A stretch of DNA of 64,000 nt. Origin: Longimicrobium terrae (GTDB taxonomy: Bacteria > Gemmatimonadota > Gemmatimonadetes > Longimicrobiales > Longimicrobiaceae). Under the pieces are notes generated by a model. It saw nothing but the letters and a program-made list of their open reading frames with translations, had not been told where the DNA came from and made no database searches. The position numbers were made by a program, and so were the translations under genes. The stretch covers positions 1 to 64,000 of the forward strand of contig NZ_JACHIA010000029.1 of assembly GCF_014202995.1 (NCBI RefSeq). The letters are read 5' to 3'. Shown here in pieces: positions 24,742 to 34,176 of this stretch; the stretch's first letter is position 1; each line of letters starts with the position of its first letter.

Positions 24742-25035
24742 CAGGGCCCCGGCAACGGGTTCAGGTGATTACGGAAGGGGTGCGCCGGTCCCGGCGCGCG
24801 CGGCGGCAAGATAGCACCCCCCGCCACGCCTCACCACACCCCGGGAACCGCATCTCCGGATGTGAGTACAAGTGATTGTGCCGCAACGTGTTGTGTGGTG
24901 GCGCCGCCGGTTTCCGCTTGGCGCGGACGCGGTTTGCCCGTACATTCCGGGGTCCGCGCGCGCGTCTGCTCCCCTCCGTGCGCGTCCCCGCGGCGCCCGC
25001 GCGAACCCGGATTCATCCCCGCTCTCCGTCTGCCC

Positions 25036-27009
25036 ATGAAGCGCTTTTCCACCGCAGGCCTCGCGCTGCTGCTGGCCGCGGCCGCCTGCGAAAGCTCGTC
25101 GACCTCCGCGCCGGGCATCGCTTCGCTGGTGCTTACTCCCCCGGAGCGCACGCTGCCCGTGGGCGACACCGTGCGCCTGGTCGCAACCATCCAGGACGAG
25201 GACGGCGGCGCGGTGGGCGACGCGCAGGTGCGGTGGGCGTCGCTCACGCCCGGCGTGGCCAGCGTGGACGGCACCGGGCTGGTGCAGGCGCACACCCCCG
25301 GCACCGCGCGGGTGGTGGCGCAGGTGGAGGACGTGGCGGATACGGCGGTGGTGACGGTGATTTCCGCCGTTCCCGTGGCCGACTGCACGGTGCAGAACAC
25401 GCGGGCCCTTCCGGTGGGCGGAGCGGTGACGTTCACCGGCTCCGAGGCCGCCACGGTGTGCCTGGACGGCCCGGCCGGCGGCGCCGAGTACGTGCTGATG
25501 CCCTTCTTCGGCTCGCAGAGCGAGGGCGGCTCCACCACGCTGAGCCTGCAGGCGTCCGGCAACCTGATCCCCGTCGCCGGGCCGCCCAGCCCGTCCATCT
25601 CCCTGTCCCAGTCGGTCGCCGGCTTCGGCGCGGCGGCCCGGGGGGACGGCGGCTTTCACCAGCGACTCAACCAGCGCGCGGCGCCGCACCTGACCACGCT
25701 GGTTCCCGGTGCGCGCGCCCGGTTCAACGCGGGACGCGGCGCCCGCCGCTCGCTTCAGCAGCAGACGCCCGCGGTGGGAACGCTGCTGAACCTGAACGTG
25801 GGGCAGGAATTCTGCAGCAACGCCGACTACCGCACGGGTCGCGTGGTGGCCGTGGGCCAGCGCGCGCTGGTGGTGGCGGATACGGCCAACCCCGTCAACG
25901 GCTTCACCGACGAGGACTACCAGCACTTCGCGCTCAGCTTCGACACGCTGGTGTACCCGGTGGAAACCGCCAACTTCGGCGTTCCCGCCGACGTGGACGC
26001 CAACGGCCGCTCCATCATCTTCTTTACCCGCGCGGTAAACGAGCTTACGCCGCGCAACGCCGGGTACATCGTGGGCGGCTTCTTCTACGCCCGCGACCTG
26101 TTTCCGCGCACCGCCAACCCCGACTTTGACGGGGCGTGCGCGGGCAGCAACTACGCGGAAATGTTCTACATGCTGGTGCCGGACCCCAGCGGCGTGGTCA
26201 ACGGAAACCGGCGCACCACCACCTTCGTGCGCAACTCCACCGTCGGCGTGCTGGGGCACGAGTTCCAGCACCTGATCAACGCGTCGCGCCGCCTGTACCT
26301 GGTGCCCGGCGTGGGCGGTTCGGAGTGGGATGAGGCGCCCTGGCTGAACGAGGGGCTCAGCCACGTCGCCGAGGAGCTGCTGTTCTACCATCGCGCCGGC
26401 ATCGGCCCGCGCACCAACCTGGGCGCGCGGGTGACGAGCGACGCGCGCATCGCGGCCGCCTTTGACCTGTTCGGCCAGGACAACTACGGCCGGCTGAACG
26501 AATGGCTGCGCGATCCGGGCGCCAACTCCACGCACGACGAGGCGGGCGGCGACCCGGCGGACCTGGCCACCCGCGGCGCCATCTGGTCGTTTCTGCGCTA
26601 CGCCGCGGACCGCCGCAACGGGGATGACGCCTCGCTGTGGTACAACCTGGTGAACAACGACCGCACCGGATTCGAGAACCTGCTGGCGCAGCTGGGTGTG
26701 GAGCCGATGGGGTGGATCCGCGACTGGGCCGTGGGCGCGTACACCGACGACGCGGTGAGCGGCCTGTCGGCCTCGCTGACGCGCACCAGCTGGAACGACC
26801 GGGCCGTCTTCGGCGCGCTCACCGGCGGCTACCCGCTGCGGGTGGAGACGCTGGCGGCGGGCGCCACGCGCGAAATCTCGCTGGTGGCCGGCGGCGCCAT
26901 GTACTTCCGCAGCGGTGTTGCGGCGGGCCAGCGCGGCTCGGTGCTCGTCCGCTCCGCGGGCGCGGCCCCGGGCGAACTGCATTCGGTGACGGTCGTCCGC
27001 ACCCGCTAG
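25036..27009 (+). CDS. Lipoprotein gluzincin-type metalloprotease with Ig-like domain (first of a tandem pair)
   Basis: A 657-aa predicted lipoprotein: MKRFSTAGLALLLAAAAC is a lipobox signal. Residues 30-115 form a bacterial Ig-like (Big_2) domain (RTLPVGDTVRLVAT, PGTARVVAQV). The catalytic region has GHEFQHLINASRRLY with His408 as first ligand of HExxH, and WLNEGLSHVAEEL about 30 residues later, where NEG...E supplies the third ligand in gluzincins. The pattern resembles peptidase family M30 (hyicolysin type). Cysteines CSNADY and CAGSNY may pair. The ATG at 25036 was chosen for the signal peptide. Likely surface-anchored protein degradation. The next gene is a paralogue. Confidence 0.87.
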   Translation: MKRFSTAGLALLLAAAACESSSTSAPGIASLVLTPPERTLPVGDTVRLVATIQDEDGGAVGDAQVRWASLTPGVASVDGTGLVQAHTPGTARVVAQVEDVADTAVVTVISAVPVADCTVQNTRALPVGGAVTFTGSEAATVCLDGPAGGAEYVLMPFFGSQSEGGSTTLSLQASGNLIPVAGPPSPSISLSQSVAGFGAAARGDGGFHQRLNQRAAPHLTTLVPGARARFNAGRGARRSLQQQTPAVGTLLNLNVGQEFCSNADYRTGRVVAVGQRALVVADTANPVNGFTDEDYQHFALSFDTLVYPVETANFGVPADVDANGRSIIFFTRAVNELTPRNAGYIVGGFFYARDLFPRTANPDFDGACAGSNYAEMFYMLVPDPSGVVNGNRRTTTFVRNSTVGVLGHEFQHLINASRRLYLVPGVGGSEWDEAPWLNEGLSHVAEELLFYHRAGIGPRTNLGARVTSDARIAAAFDLFGQDNYGRLNEWLRDPGANSTHDEAGGDPADLATRGAIWSFLRYAADRRNGDDASLWYNLVNNDRTGFENLLAQLGVEPMGWIRDWAVGAYTDDAVSGLSASLTRTSWNDRAVFGALTGGYPLRVETLAAGATREISLVAGGAMYFRSGVAAGQRGSVLVRSAGAAPGELHSVTVVRTR

Positions 27010-27154
27010 TCATCCGCCTGCACGATTGCGCGGCGGTCCGCATGCGGGCCGCCGCGCGCGCCGGGTGTCCCGGCGCACGACGTTTCCGCGTTCTGTTCTT
27101 TCATGGCCCCGCGCGCCGCGCGGCAGCTTTCCGTTCCCCCCGCCAGACTGGTTG

Positions 27155-29092
27155 ATGAAGCGGCTGATTCTTCTACCCCTCGCCGCGGCCCTGGTGGCCG
27201 GGTGCCAGAGCGACGGCACGGGCGCGAGCGACAACGTGGCGTTCGTGCAGCTCATGCCGGGCGACCGCACGCTGGCCGTGGGCGAAACGCTTCCGCTGGA
27301 AGTGGTGCTGCGCCGCGAGTCCGGCGCCACGCCCGCCAGCCTGGACGGCACCGCCTTCCGCTCCAGCGCGCCCGCCGTGGCCTCGGTGGATGCCGGGGGC
27401 AAGGTGACCGGCGTGGCGCCCGGCACGGCGGAGATCACCGCCGAGCTGGACGGCAAGAGCGGTTCGGTGACGGTGCGCGTGGCGCTCCCCCCCGGGCCGT
27501 GCACGCCGGCGTCGGCGCGCACGCTGGCCGTGGGCGAGGCGGTGGTGCTGGGCGGGGTGACGGCGTCCACGGGATGCGTGAGCGGCGGCGCGGCGGGCGC
27601 GGAGTTCCTGGCCGTGCCCTACCACGGCGGCGGGCTGGACGACACCTCGCTGGGACTGAACGTGAGCGGGCAGTCGGTGACGGGCCTCTCGTCGCCGGCG
27701 CCGTCGGTGGCGGCGCTGGCCGCGCTGGCGGGCCCGCGGGAGAACGACGACTTCCACATCCGCCTGCGCGAGCGCGCGGCCCGCGTGCTGGCGCCGCACT
27801 ACAACACGGCCATGGCCGTGCGCCCCGGCGAGGCGGCCTCCACGGACGCCCGCGCGCCGCGGCTGACGCTGAACCTGCGCTCCCCGTCCATCGGCGACGA
27901 GGTGCAGGTGAACACGCAGATCGACGAGCCGTGCGTGAGTCCCACCCCGTCCACGGGGCGCGTGGTGGCCATCAGCAGCCGCGCCATCGTGCTGGCGGAC
28001 GTGGCCAATCCGGCCAACGGACTGACGACGGCGGATTACCAGTCGTTCGCGGCGCAGTTCGACACGCTGGTGTATCCCACGGTGACGGGCTACTTCGGCG
28101 AGCCGGAAGACGTGGACGGCAACGGCAAGGTCGTCATCTACTACACCCGCGAGGTGAACCGGCTTACGCCGCGCGGATCGGGCTCGTACGTGGGAGGCTT
28201 CTTCTACTCGCGCGACCTGTTCCCCACGCGCGACCGCGCCGGGCTGCAGGCGTGCGCGGGAAGCAACTTTGCCGAAATGTTCTACATGCTGGTGCCGGAC
28301 CCCACGGGCGCCGTGAACGGCAACGTGTTTTCGCGCAACCTGGTGCTGAACACCTCGGTGGGCACGCTGGCGCACGAGTTTCAGCACCTGGTGAATGCGT
28401 CGCGCCGGCTGTACCTGACCCGCACGGTGGACTGGAACGAGGACACCTGGCTGAACGAGGGGCTCAGCCACATCACCGAGGAGCTGATGTTCTACCGCGT
28501 GTCGCGCCGGGCGGCGCGGCAGAACGTGACGTCGGCGCAGGCATCGCCGGCGGGCGGGTCCGGGCCGTACCTGTCGTACATGGACCAGAACATCCGCCGC
28601 TACGCCGAGTACCTGGCCGATCCGGAGCACCAGTCGCCGTACGACAACGTGGCCGGCGAGTCCGACGACCTGGCCACGCGCGGCGCGGGATGGGCGTTCC
28701 TGCGCTACGCCGCCGACCGCAGCGACGCGCATGAGAACCTGTGGCGCACGCTGGTGGACAGCCGGGTGACCGGCTTCGCCAACCTGAAGCAGGCGCTGGG
28801 GGTGGACCCGCGCGAGTGGGTGCGCGACTGGACGACGTCCGTGTACACGGACGACGTGGTTGCGACGGATGCGCGCTTTCAGCAGCCGAGCTGGAACTTC
28901 CGCACCTTTTTCAGCAGCTACCCGGTGCCGGTGCGGCCGCTGGCCGGGACCACGAACGTGTTCCTGAACAGCGGGAGCGGCGCGTTCTTCCGCTTCTCCG
29001 TGGCGCCGAACGTGGCGGGTTCGGTAAACCTGCGCAGCGGCGCCGCCAACGCGCCGTCGCAGTCGTACATGACCATCGTCCGCACCCGCTGA
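27155..29092 (+). CDS. Lipoprotein gluzincin-type metalloprotease with Ig-like domain (second of the pair)
   Basis: A 645-aa paralogue of the preceding gene with the same layout: lipobox signal MKRLILLPLAAALVAGC, Ig-like domain (RTLAVGETLPLEVVLRR, PGTAEITAEL), HEFQHLVNASRRLY (His407) and WLNEGLSHITEEL. Blocks such as AEMFYMLVPDP, VGGFFY and RDLFP are identical or nearly so in both, and both end in TIVRTR or TVVRTR. The region after the active site differs more, with NVTSAQASPAGG in this copy. The two genes are 145 bp apart and probably come from a tandem duplication with later divergence of substrate binding. A strong terminator follows. Confidence 0.87.
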   Translation: MKRLILLPLAAALVAGCQSDGTGASDNVAFVQLMPGDRTLAVGETLPLEVVLRRESGATPASLDGTAFRSSAPAVASVDAGGKVTGVAPGTAEITAELDGKSGSVTVRVALPPGPCTPASARTLAVGEAVVLGGVTASTGCVSGGAAGAEFLAVPYHGGGLDDTSLGLNVSGQSVTGLSSPAPSVAALAALAGPRENDDFHIRLRERAARVLAPHYNTAMAVRPGEAASTDARAPRLTLNLRSPSIGDEVQVNTQIDEPCVSPTPSTGRVVAISSRAIVLADVANPANGLTTADYQSFAAQFDTLVYPTVTGYFGEPEDVDGNGKVVIYYTREVNRLTPRGSGSYVGGFFYSRDLFPTRDRAGLQACAGSNFAEMFYMLVPDPTGAVNGNVFSRNLVLNTSVGTLAHEFQHLVNASRRLYLTRTVDWNEDTWLNEGLSHITEELMFYRVSRRAARQNVTSAQASPAGGSGPYLSYMDQNIRRYAEYLADPEHQSPYDNVAGESDDLATRGAGWAFLRYAADRSDAHENLWRTLVDSRVTGFANLKQALGVDPREWVRDWTTSVYTDDVVATDARFQQPSWNFRTFFSSYPVPVRPLAGTTNVFLNSGSGAFFRFSVAPNVAGSVNLRSGAANAPSQSYMTIVRTR

Positions 29093-29113
29093 CCGCTTCC
29101 GCGGGACGAACCA

Positions 29114-29148
29114 CGAGGGCCCCGCCGCACCACGCGGCGGGGCCCTCG
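29114..29148 (+). terminator. Terminator after the tandem protease genes
   Basis: A perfect 15-bp stem (29114-29128 with 29134-29148), loop ACCAC, followed by TTTCT, 21 bp after the stop. Confidence 0.9.
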
Positions 29149-29254
29149 TTTCTGGTCCGTTGATCCGCTCTGCTTCATCGTCTCTCTGCTCCGCGGGAGA
29201 AAGGGAGACTCGAGTGCGGCTGCGGATGGCGGCTCATGTCCCGCCGTCTCCAAG

Positions 29255-29335
29255 CAGTTGAAGCCCCGAACGGCGCCTGTGGGCGACGTGTCGGGGGTTC
29301 CCGCTGTTTGAGCGGCGGATTCATTCGCTCAGGAC
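29255..29335 (+). repeat. Repeat family A, copy A2
   Basis: A full-length family A copy almost identical to A1 (TTGAAGCCCCGAACGGCGCC, then GAGCGGCGGATTCATTCGCT). It lies 70 bp downstream of the LLM oxidoreductase stop and past the protease terminator, i.e. between two convergent genes. No family B follows. Confidence 0.85.
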
Positions 29336-29406
29336 CGGGGCCGGCGCCAGACGATGGGTTGCCCTCCGCGCGAGGTCTGAAGCTCGGGGTCTGTCGATGA
29401 CGAGCG

Positions 29407-30408
29407 TCAGAGCAGCGCTTCGGCGAGGAGTTCGTAGGAGCGGACGCGGGCGTCAAAGGAGTGGGTCACGGTGACGGCCATCATCTCGTCCACACCGTAG
29501 CGGGCGGCCACGCGCAGCAGTTCATCGCGCACCTGGGCGGGGTCGCCGGCGATCATCCGCGCGCCGTCGGTGCCCAGGGGCGGCGGCGTCCACCCGGGCT
29601 CCAGCGTTTCCAGCGCCTGCTCGGGTGATGGGATGCCGCGGTCCTGCCCGCGCATGATGCCGCGCCCCCACGCCTCCATGCTGCCGGCCAGCCGCTGCGC
29701 CTCCGCCTGCGTCTCCGCGCAGATCACGCCGAGCGCCACGTTGCCCCGCGGTTGCGGACTGCGCGCATCGGGCTGATAACGATCGTGGTAGCGGCGCATG
29801 AGCGGCGCGCCGTCCTCCCCGCTGATGAACTGCGCGAACGAGTAGCCGGCGGACAGGCGGGCCGCGTACTCCGCCGTGCTTCCGCCCGAGCCCAGCATCC
29901 ACAGCTCCGGAACCGTCGCCGCGCGCGGCATGGCGCGCACGCGGCGCCACGGATGCGGCTCCTCGAATCCATCCGTCAGCCAGCCGGTCAGGTGCTCCAC
30001 CTGCGCGGGATACTGATCCACCCCGATGCCGCCACGTCCGTACTGCAGCGCCAGCGTCGTGCGCCCGTCGCCGCCCGGCGCGCGGCCCACGCCCAGATCG
30101 ATGCGGCCGGGGAACATCGCCTCCAGCATGCGGAAGTTTTCCGCCACCTGCAGCGGCGAGTAGTGCGAGAGCATCACGCCGCCGGAGCCCACGCGAATGC
30201 GCTCCGTGACCGAGGCCACGCGCGCGATGAGCACGGCGGGCGACGAGCCGGCGAACGAGTTGGTGCTGTGGTGCTCCGCCAGCCAGTAGCGCGAGTACCC
30301 CAAATCCTCGCAGATGTGTGCCAATTGGAGCGTCTGGGCGATGGCGTCCGCCGCCGTCCCGCCGTTTGCCACCGGCGACTGGTCCACCACGCCCAGCTTG
30401 AGCTTCAT
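29407..30408 (-). CDS. LLM-class flavin-dependent oxidoreductase
   Basis: A 333-aa bacterial-luciferase-like monooxygenase. Family features are LGVVDQSPV at the start, RYWLAEHHSTNSFAGSSPAV (the 'AEHH' flavin pocket), IRVGSGGVMLSHYSPLQVAE, and RIDLGVGRAPGGD. The subgroup with 'YWLAEHH' is close to YhbW/YvbT-type proteins, which use FMN; the substrate is unknown. I chose the ATG at 30408 (MKLKLGVVDQSP) over an in-frame codon 33 bases upstream because the family begins there. Neighbouring genes do not suggest a pathway. Confidence 0.92.
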   Translation of the reverse strand: MKLKLGVVDQSPVANGGTAADAIAQTLQLAHICEDLGYSRYWLAEHHSTNSFAGSSPAVLIARVASVTERIRVGSGGVMLSHYSPLQVAENFRMLEAMFPGRIDLGVGRAPGGDGRTTLALQYGRGGIGVDQYPAQVEHLTGWLTDGFEEPHPWRRVRAMPRAATVPELWMLGSGGSTAEYAARLSAGYSFAQFISGEDGAPLMRRYHDRYQPDARSPQPRGNVALGVICAETQAEAQRLAGSMEAWGRGIMRGQDRGIPSPEQALETLEPGWTPPPLGTDGARMIAGDPAQVRDELLRVAARYGVDEMMAVTVTHSFDARVRSYELLAEALL

Positions 30409-30502
30409 CCGCGTTCTCCGTCCATCGTCCCCGCCGCGCACGCCACGCGGCCCGGGTGGAAGCTATCGTCCACGCGATCCACGTGCGACCGCGGCGGATA
30501 AC

Positions 30503-30538
30503 GAACGTGCCCGGCCGCATCGGCGGCCGGGCACGTTC
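30503..30538 (-). terminator. Hairpin, probable terminator of the DUF4349 gene
   Basis: A perfect 15-bp stem GAACGTGCCCGGCCG / CGGCCGGGCACGTTC with loop CATCGG, between the DUF4349 gene and the LLM gene, both on the minus strand. It lies 248 bp past the DUF4349 stop. Confidence 0.65.
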
Positions 30539-30574
30539 ATTATCAGTCGATCCAGTTCGTCATTGGGTCGATGA

Positions 30575-30775
30575 TCCCGATCCCGATCCCGATCTTCATC
30601 CCCGGATCATCAGCGCCGATCTCTGTCGACCGGCTCACTATCCGGGATCGTCATCGACCGGGATCTTCATCGACCAAACCTCGATCGATTCGGATCGCCA
30701 TCGACCTCAATCACCAGCGACCCGATCACCATCGACCCGGATTGTCATCGACCCGGATTACCCGGATCGATGAGC
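30575..30775. repeat. Degenerate 16-bp tandem array rich in GATC
   Basis: The stretch begins with three GATCCC units (30575 onward). From 30636 it consists of about seven imperfect copies of a 15-17-bp unit close to GGATCGTCATCGACCC. It is clearly lower in GC than its surroundings and contains many GATC sites. No credible protein is encoded. It lies directly after the DUF4349 stop, before the terminator hairpin. Confidence 0.65.
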
Positions 30776-30785
30776 GATTCGCGGG

Positions 30786-31799
30786 TCAGGAGCGGATGGC
30801 GGGCTCTTCGTCCGGGGCGGCGGTCCGGGCGCGTTCGCGGCGGATGGCTTCGCGGTACTCGGCGTCACGCGTCATTTCGCGGATGCGCACCCACTTCCAA
30901 ACCCGCCACGCGCCGTACAGGACAAAGAGGAGCGGGATCAGCCATCCCAGCATGGCCACCACGCCCGCGATCAGCCCCACGAAGTTGTGCCACGAGCTCA
31001 CGAACGCGTCCCAGATGGGGCGCTCGCCCGGCGTGCTCATCACCGGCTGGTCCTCGTGCAGGGTGATGGTGAGCGTGCTGACGGAGGCGCGGGTGCGCAG
31101 GTAGCGCAGGCGGCCGTCCATCCGCTCGATCTCCTCGCGCACGCGGGCCACTTCGCGCTCCATGTTGAGCACTTCGTCGAGCTTGCCATTGCGCGTGTCC
31201 AGCAGTTCCAGCAGTCTGGCTTCCAACCGGCGTGCGTTGGCGGCGCGGGCGGTGAGGTCGGTGTACTCTTCGCCCACGTCCTGCGCCGTGACGTTCGCGG
31301 ACTCCACCTTGCCGATGGGGTTCAGCCCGGTGACGGCCTCGTCGAAGCGGTCGCCCGGAACGCGCAGTTCCACCGTGGCCTGGCGCGTCTCGTCCGAACC
31401 CGCGGTGATGGTGGTGTTGCCGATGATGCCGCCCACCCGCGACGCCAGCTGCCGGATGCGCGCGATGCCGGTCTCCAGCGAATCCACCTGCAGCGTGGCG
31501 ACACCTGTGCGCACCAGCATGGGATTGAGCGTGACGGCGGCCGGTTGCGCGGCGAGCGTTTCAGTCGCGGCGCCGGCCGTGGTGTCCGCCGGAAGCGGCG
31601 TCGTGTTCGCCGCCGCCGAGGCGGTTGTCCGCTCGAGAGAGGGCGCGTAGCCCCCGCCGGACCGCGTGGCCGCCGGCGAGGGATCAACCCACGCGATGTC
31701 AGCCGTGGCGGCGGAGGACTCGCCGGCGTCACCGCCGCCGCTGCACGCGGCCAGGGCGAACGTGAGGGTCAGGATGGCGGGGTGAAGACAGATTCTCAT
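30786..31799 (-). CDS. DUF4349 lipoprotein
   Basis: A 337-aa protein with lipobox signal MRICLHPAILTLTFALAAC, a low-complexity linker, and a DUF4349 domain from about residue 95 (VRTGVATLQVDSLETGIARI, ATVELRVPGDRFDEAVTGL). Within it lies a coiled-coil (about 190-245: LTARAANARRLEARLLELLD). Near the C-terminus are two close hydrophobic stretches (FVGLIAGVVAMLGWLIPLLFVLYGAW) and a basic-acidic tail. Members are membrane-associated and of unknown function. The ATG at 31799 was picked for the signal peptide. It is anchored at both ends to the membrane if the lipidation is real. Confidence 0.87.
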   Translation of the reverse strand: MRICLHPAILTLTFALAACSGGGDAGESSAATADIAWVDPSPAATRSGGGYAPSLERTTASAAANTTPLPADTTAGAATETLAAQPAAVTLNPMLVRTGVATLQVDSLETGIARIRQLASRVGGIIGNTTITAGSDETRQATVELRVPGDRFDEAVTGLNPIGKVESANVTAQDVGEEYTDLTARAANARRLEARLLELLDTRNGKLDEVLNMEREVARVREEIERMDGRLRYLRTRASVSTLTITLHEDQPVMSTPGERPIWDAFVSSWHNFVGLIAGVVAMLGWLIPLLFVLYGAWRVWKWVRIREMTRDAEYREAIRRERARTAAPDEEPAIRS

Positions 31800-32089
31800 G
31801 AGCGGGCGGGGTTCGGGTGATGCGATCCCATCGGTGTCCTCCCAGAAGGCAGTTGCCATTCCGCGCGGGCCGCCGGTGTTTCCGCACGCGCAAGTCGTTG
31901 CAGGAGGAGTGTTTGATGTCATTCGACTCATCCGGATCCGCGGCGCGGCGCATGCGTTCCGTCGTTCACTGAACGGCGGTCTTCGTGCGGAAGTCGTTCA
32001 TTGAACGGCGCTTGGACTGTTTCTCTGACACGCGGCCGGACGTGTGCCATCCGCCCGCGATCTCTCCAACTACGATCGATCCACTGTCG

Positions 32090-33367
<1,278 letters not shown>

Positions 33368-33486
33368 CCACCTGTGTCGGGATTTGAATCTGGACAGATG
33401 GTGCGGGCCGCATTACTGTTTTTCGGGTTCTAGAAGCGCTGGCGGTTAGGCAGGTGCACCTTGGGAAGTGCCGGCGCGGCGACTGG

Positions 33487-33545
33487 GGCCCCCTCCCCCC
33501 AACCCCCTCCACCCGCTCCGCGGGAGAGGGGGAGCCGTTTGGCGC
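33487..33545 (+). repeat. Repeat family F, copy F2 (left end of DUF559 unit 1)
   Basis: The stretch starts GGCCCCCTCCCCCC, continues to CTCCACCCGCTCCGCGGGAG and ends GAGCCGTTTGGCGC. It is the inverted counterpart of F3. Confidence 0.8.
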
Positions 33546-34009
33546 AGGGGACGGTGGCGTGCGGTTCCTCCAACTGTGCTCTCTCATGCGTCAGCCGGAT
33601 CGGTGGCGGGGTTCCCAACGGGTTCGCAGGGCCGCGAAGGAACTGCGGCAGCCGATGACGGAAGCAGAGCAGAAGCTCTGGGCCGCCGTTCGGAGGAATG
33701 GAATCGAGGGGCTGCACTTTCGCCGGCAGCATCCGGTTGGACGGTTCATCCTGGATTTCTACTGTGCGCAGGCAACTCTCGCGGTCGAACTTGACGGACC
33801 GATCCACGCTGATCAGGTCGAACGCGATCTCGCGCGAACGGACGCACTTGGGAGACTCGGGATTCGCGTGATCCGGTTCCCCAATGAGGCTGTGCTGCAG
33901 GACCTCGACGTTGTCCTGTCCCGGATTCAGAGCGAGGCGGAGGCTCGCATCCGAAGTTCCCCCCCCTCTCCCGCGGAGCGGGTGGAGGGGGGCCGGGGGG
34001 GAGGGGGCC
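33487..34009 (+). mobile_element. DUF559 unit 1: nuclease-like gene between family F inverted repeats
   Basis: The left end (33487-33534, copy F2) and the right end (33959-34009, copy F3) are inverted repeats of about 50 bp that differ only in a few runs of G or C. Between them lies a single gene. A second unit with the same ends and a homologous gene is at 46545-47271. Ends of this kind plus a nuclease-like gene suggest a small mobile or selfish unit, but I see no target duplication and no transposase. Confidence 0.6.
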
Positions 34010-34044
34010 TCTCCGCGGCGCCCAACCGTCCACAGCTAATCTGA
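33586..34044 (+). CDS. DUF559 protein, Vsr-like endonuclease fold, copy 1
   Basis: A 152-aa protein. The core QRVRRAAKELRQPMTEAEQK, LHFRRQHPVGRFILDFYC, LAVELDGPIH and GIRVIRFPNEAV is the DUF559 pattern, a PD-(D/E)xK-related fold close to very-short-patch-repair (Vsr) nucleases; the Asp of LDFYC and Glu of VELDG are the likely metal ligands. Biological role of the family is unknown. ATG at 33586 gives the usual start. The last 28 residues (PSPAERVEGGRGGGG) are encoded by the right-hand F repeat, so the tail is repeat-derived. It is homologous to the gene at 46653. Confidence 0.88.
   Translation: MRQPDRWRGSQRVRRAAKELRQPMTEAEQKLWAAVRRNGIEGLHFRRQHPVGRFILDFYCAQATLAVELDGPIHADQVERDLARTDALGRLGIRVIRFPNEAVLQDLDVVLSRIQSEAEARIRSSPPSPAERVEGGRGGGGLSAAPNRPQLI
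33959..34022 (-). repeat. Repeat family F, copy F3 (right end of DUF559 unit 1)
   Basis: Inverted counterpart of F2: CCCTCTCCCGCGGAGCGGGT, GGAGGGGGGCC and GAGGGGGCCTCTCC. It overlaps the 3' end of the DUF559 gene. Confidence 0.8.
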
Positions 34045-34176
34045 CCTGACCAGCTTCCGTCCCGCGCACTCGCGCGGGGACGGCGGACGAGCACGCCCAC
34101 GGGGCACGGACCGTGCAGCCCGCGGCGGCTTCAACGCAGCATCTGCAACGATTCACCCGAAGATTCCTGAGGCCGC

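Noticed and set aside
24769-26982. A 737-codon minus-strand frame opposite the first protease gene
   Set aside because: Composition is typical of a mirror frame; the plus-strand product has a lipobox, an Ig-like domain and HExxH.
30456-30773. A 105-codon plus-strand frame over the GATC-rich array
   Set aside because: The product is a repeat of Asp, Pro, Ser, Thr and Arg words that simply reflects the DNA repeat.
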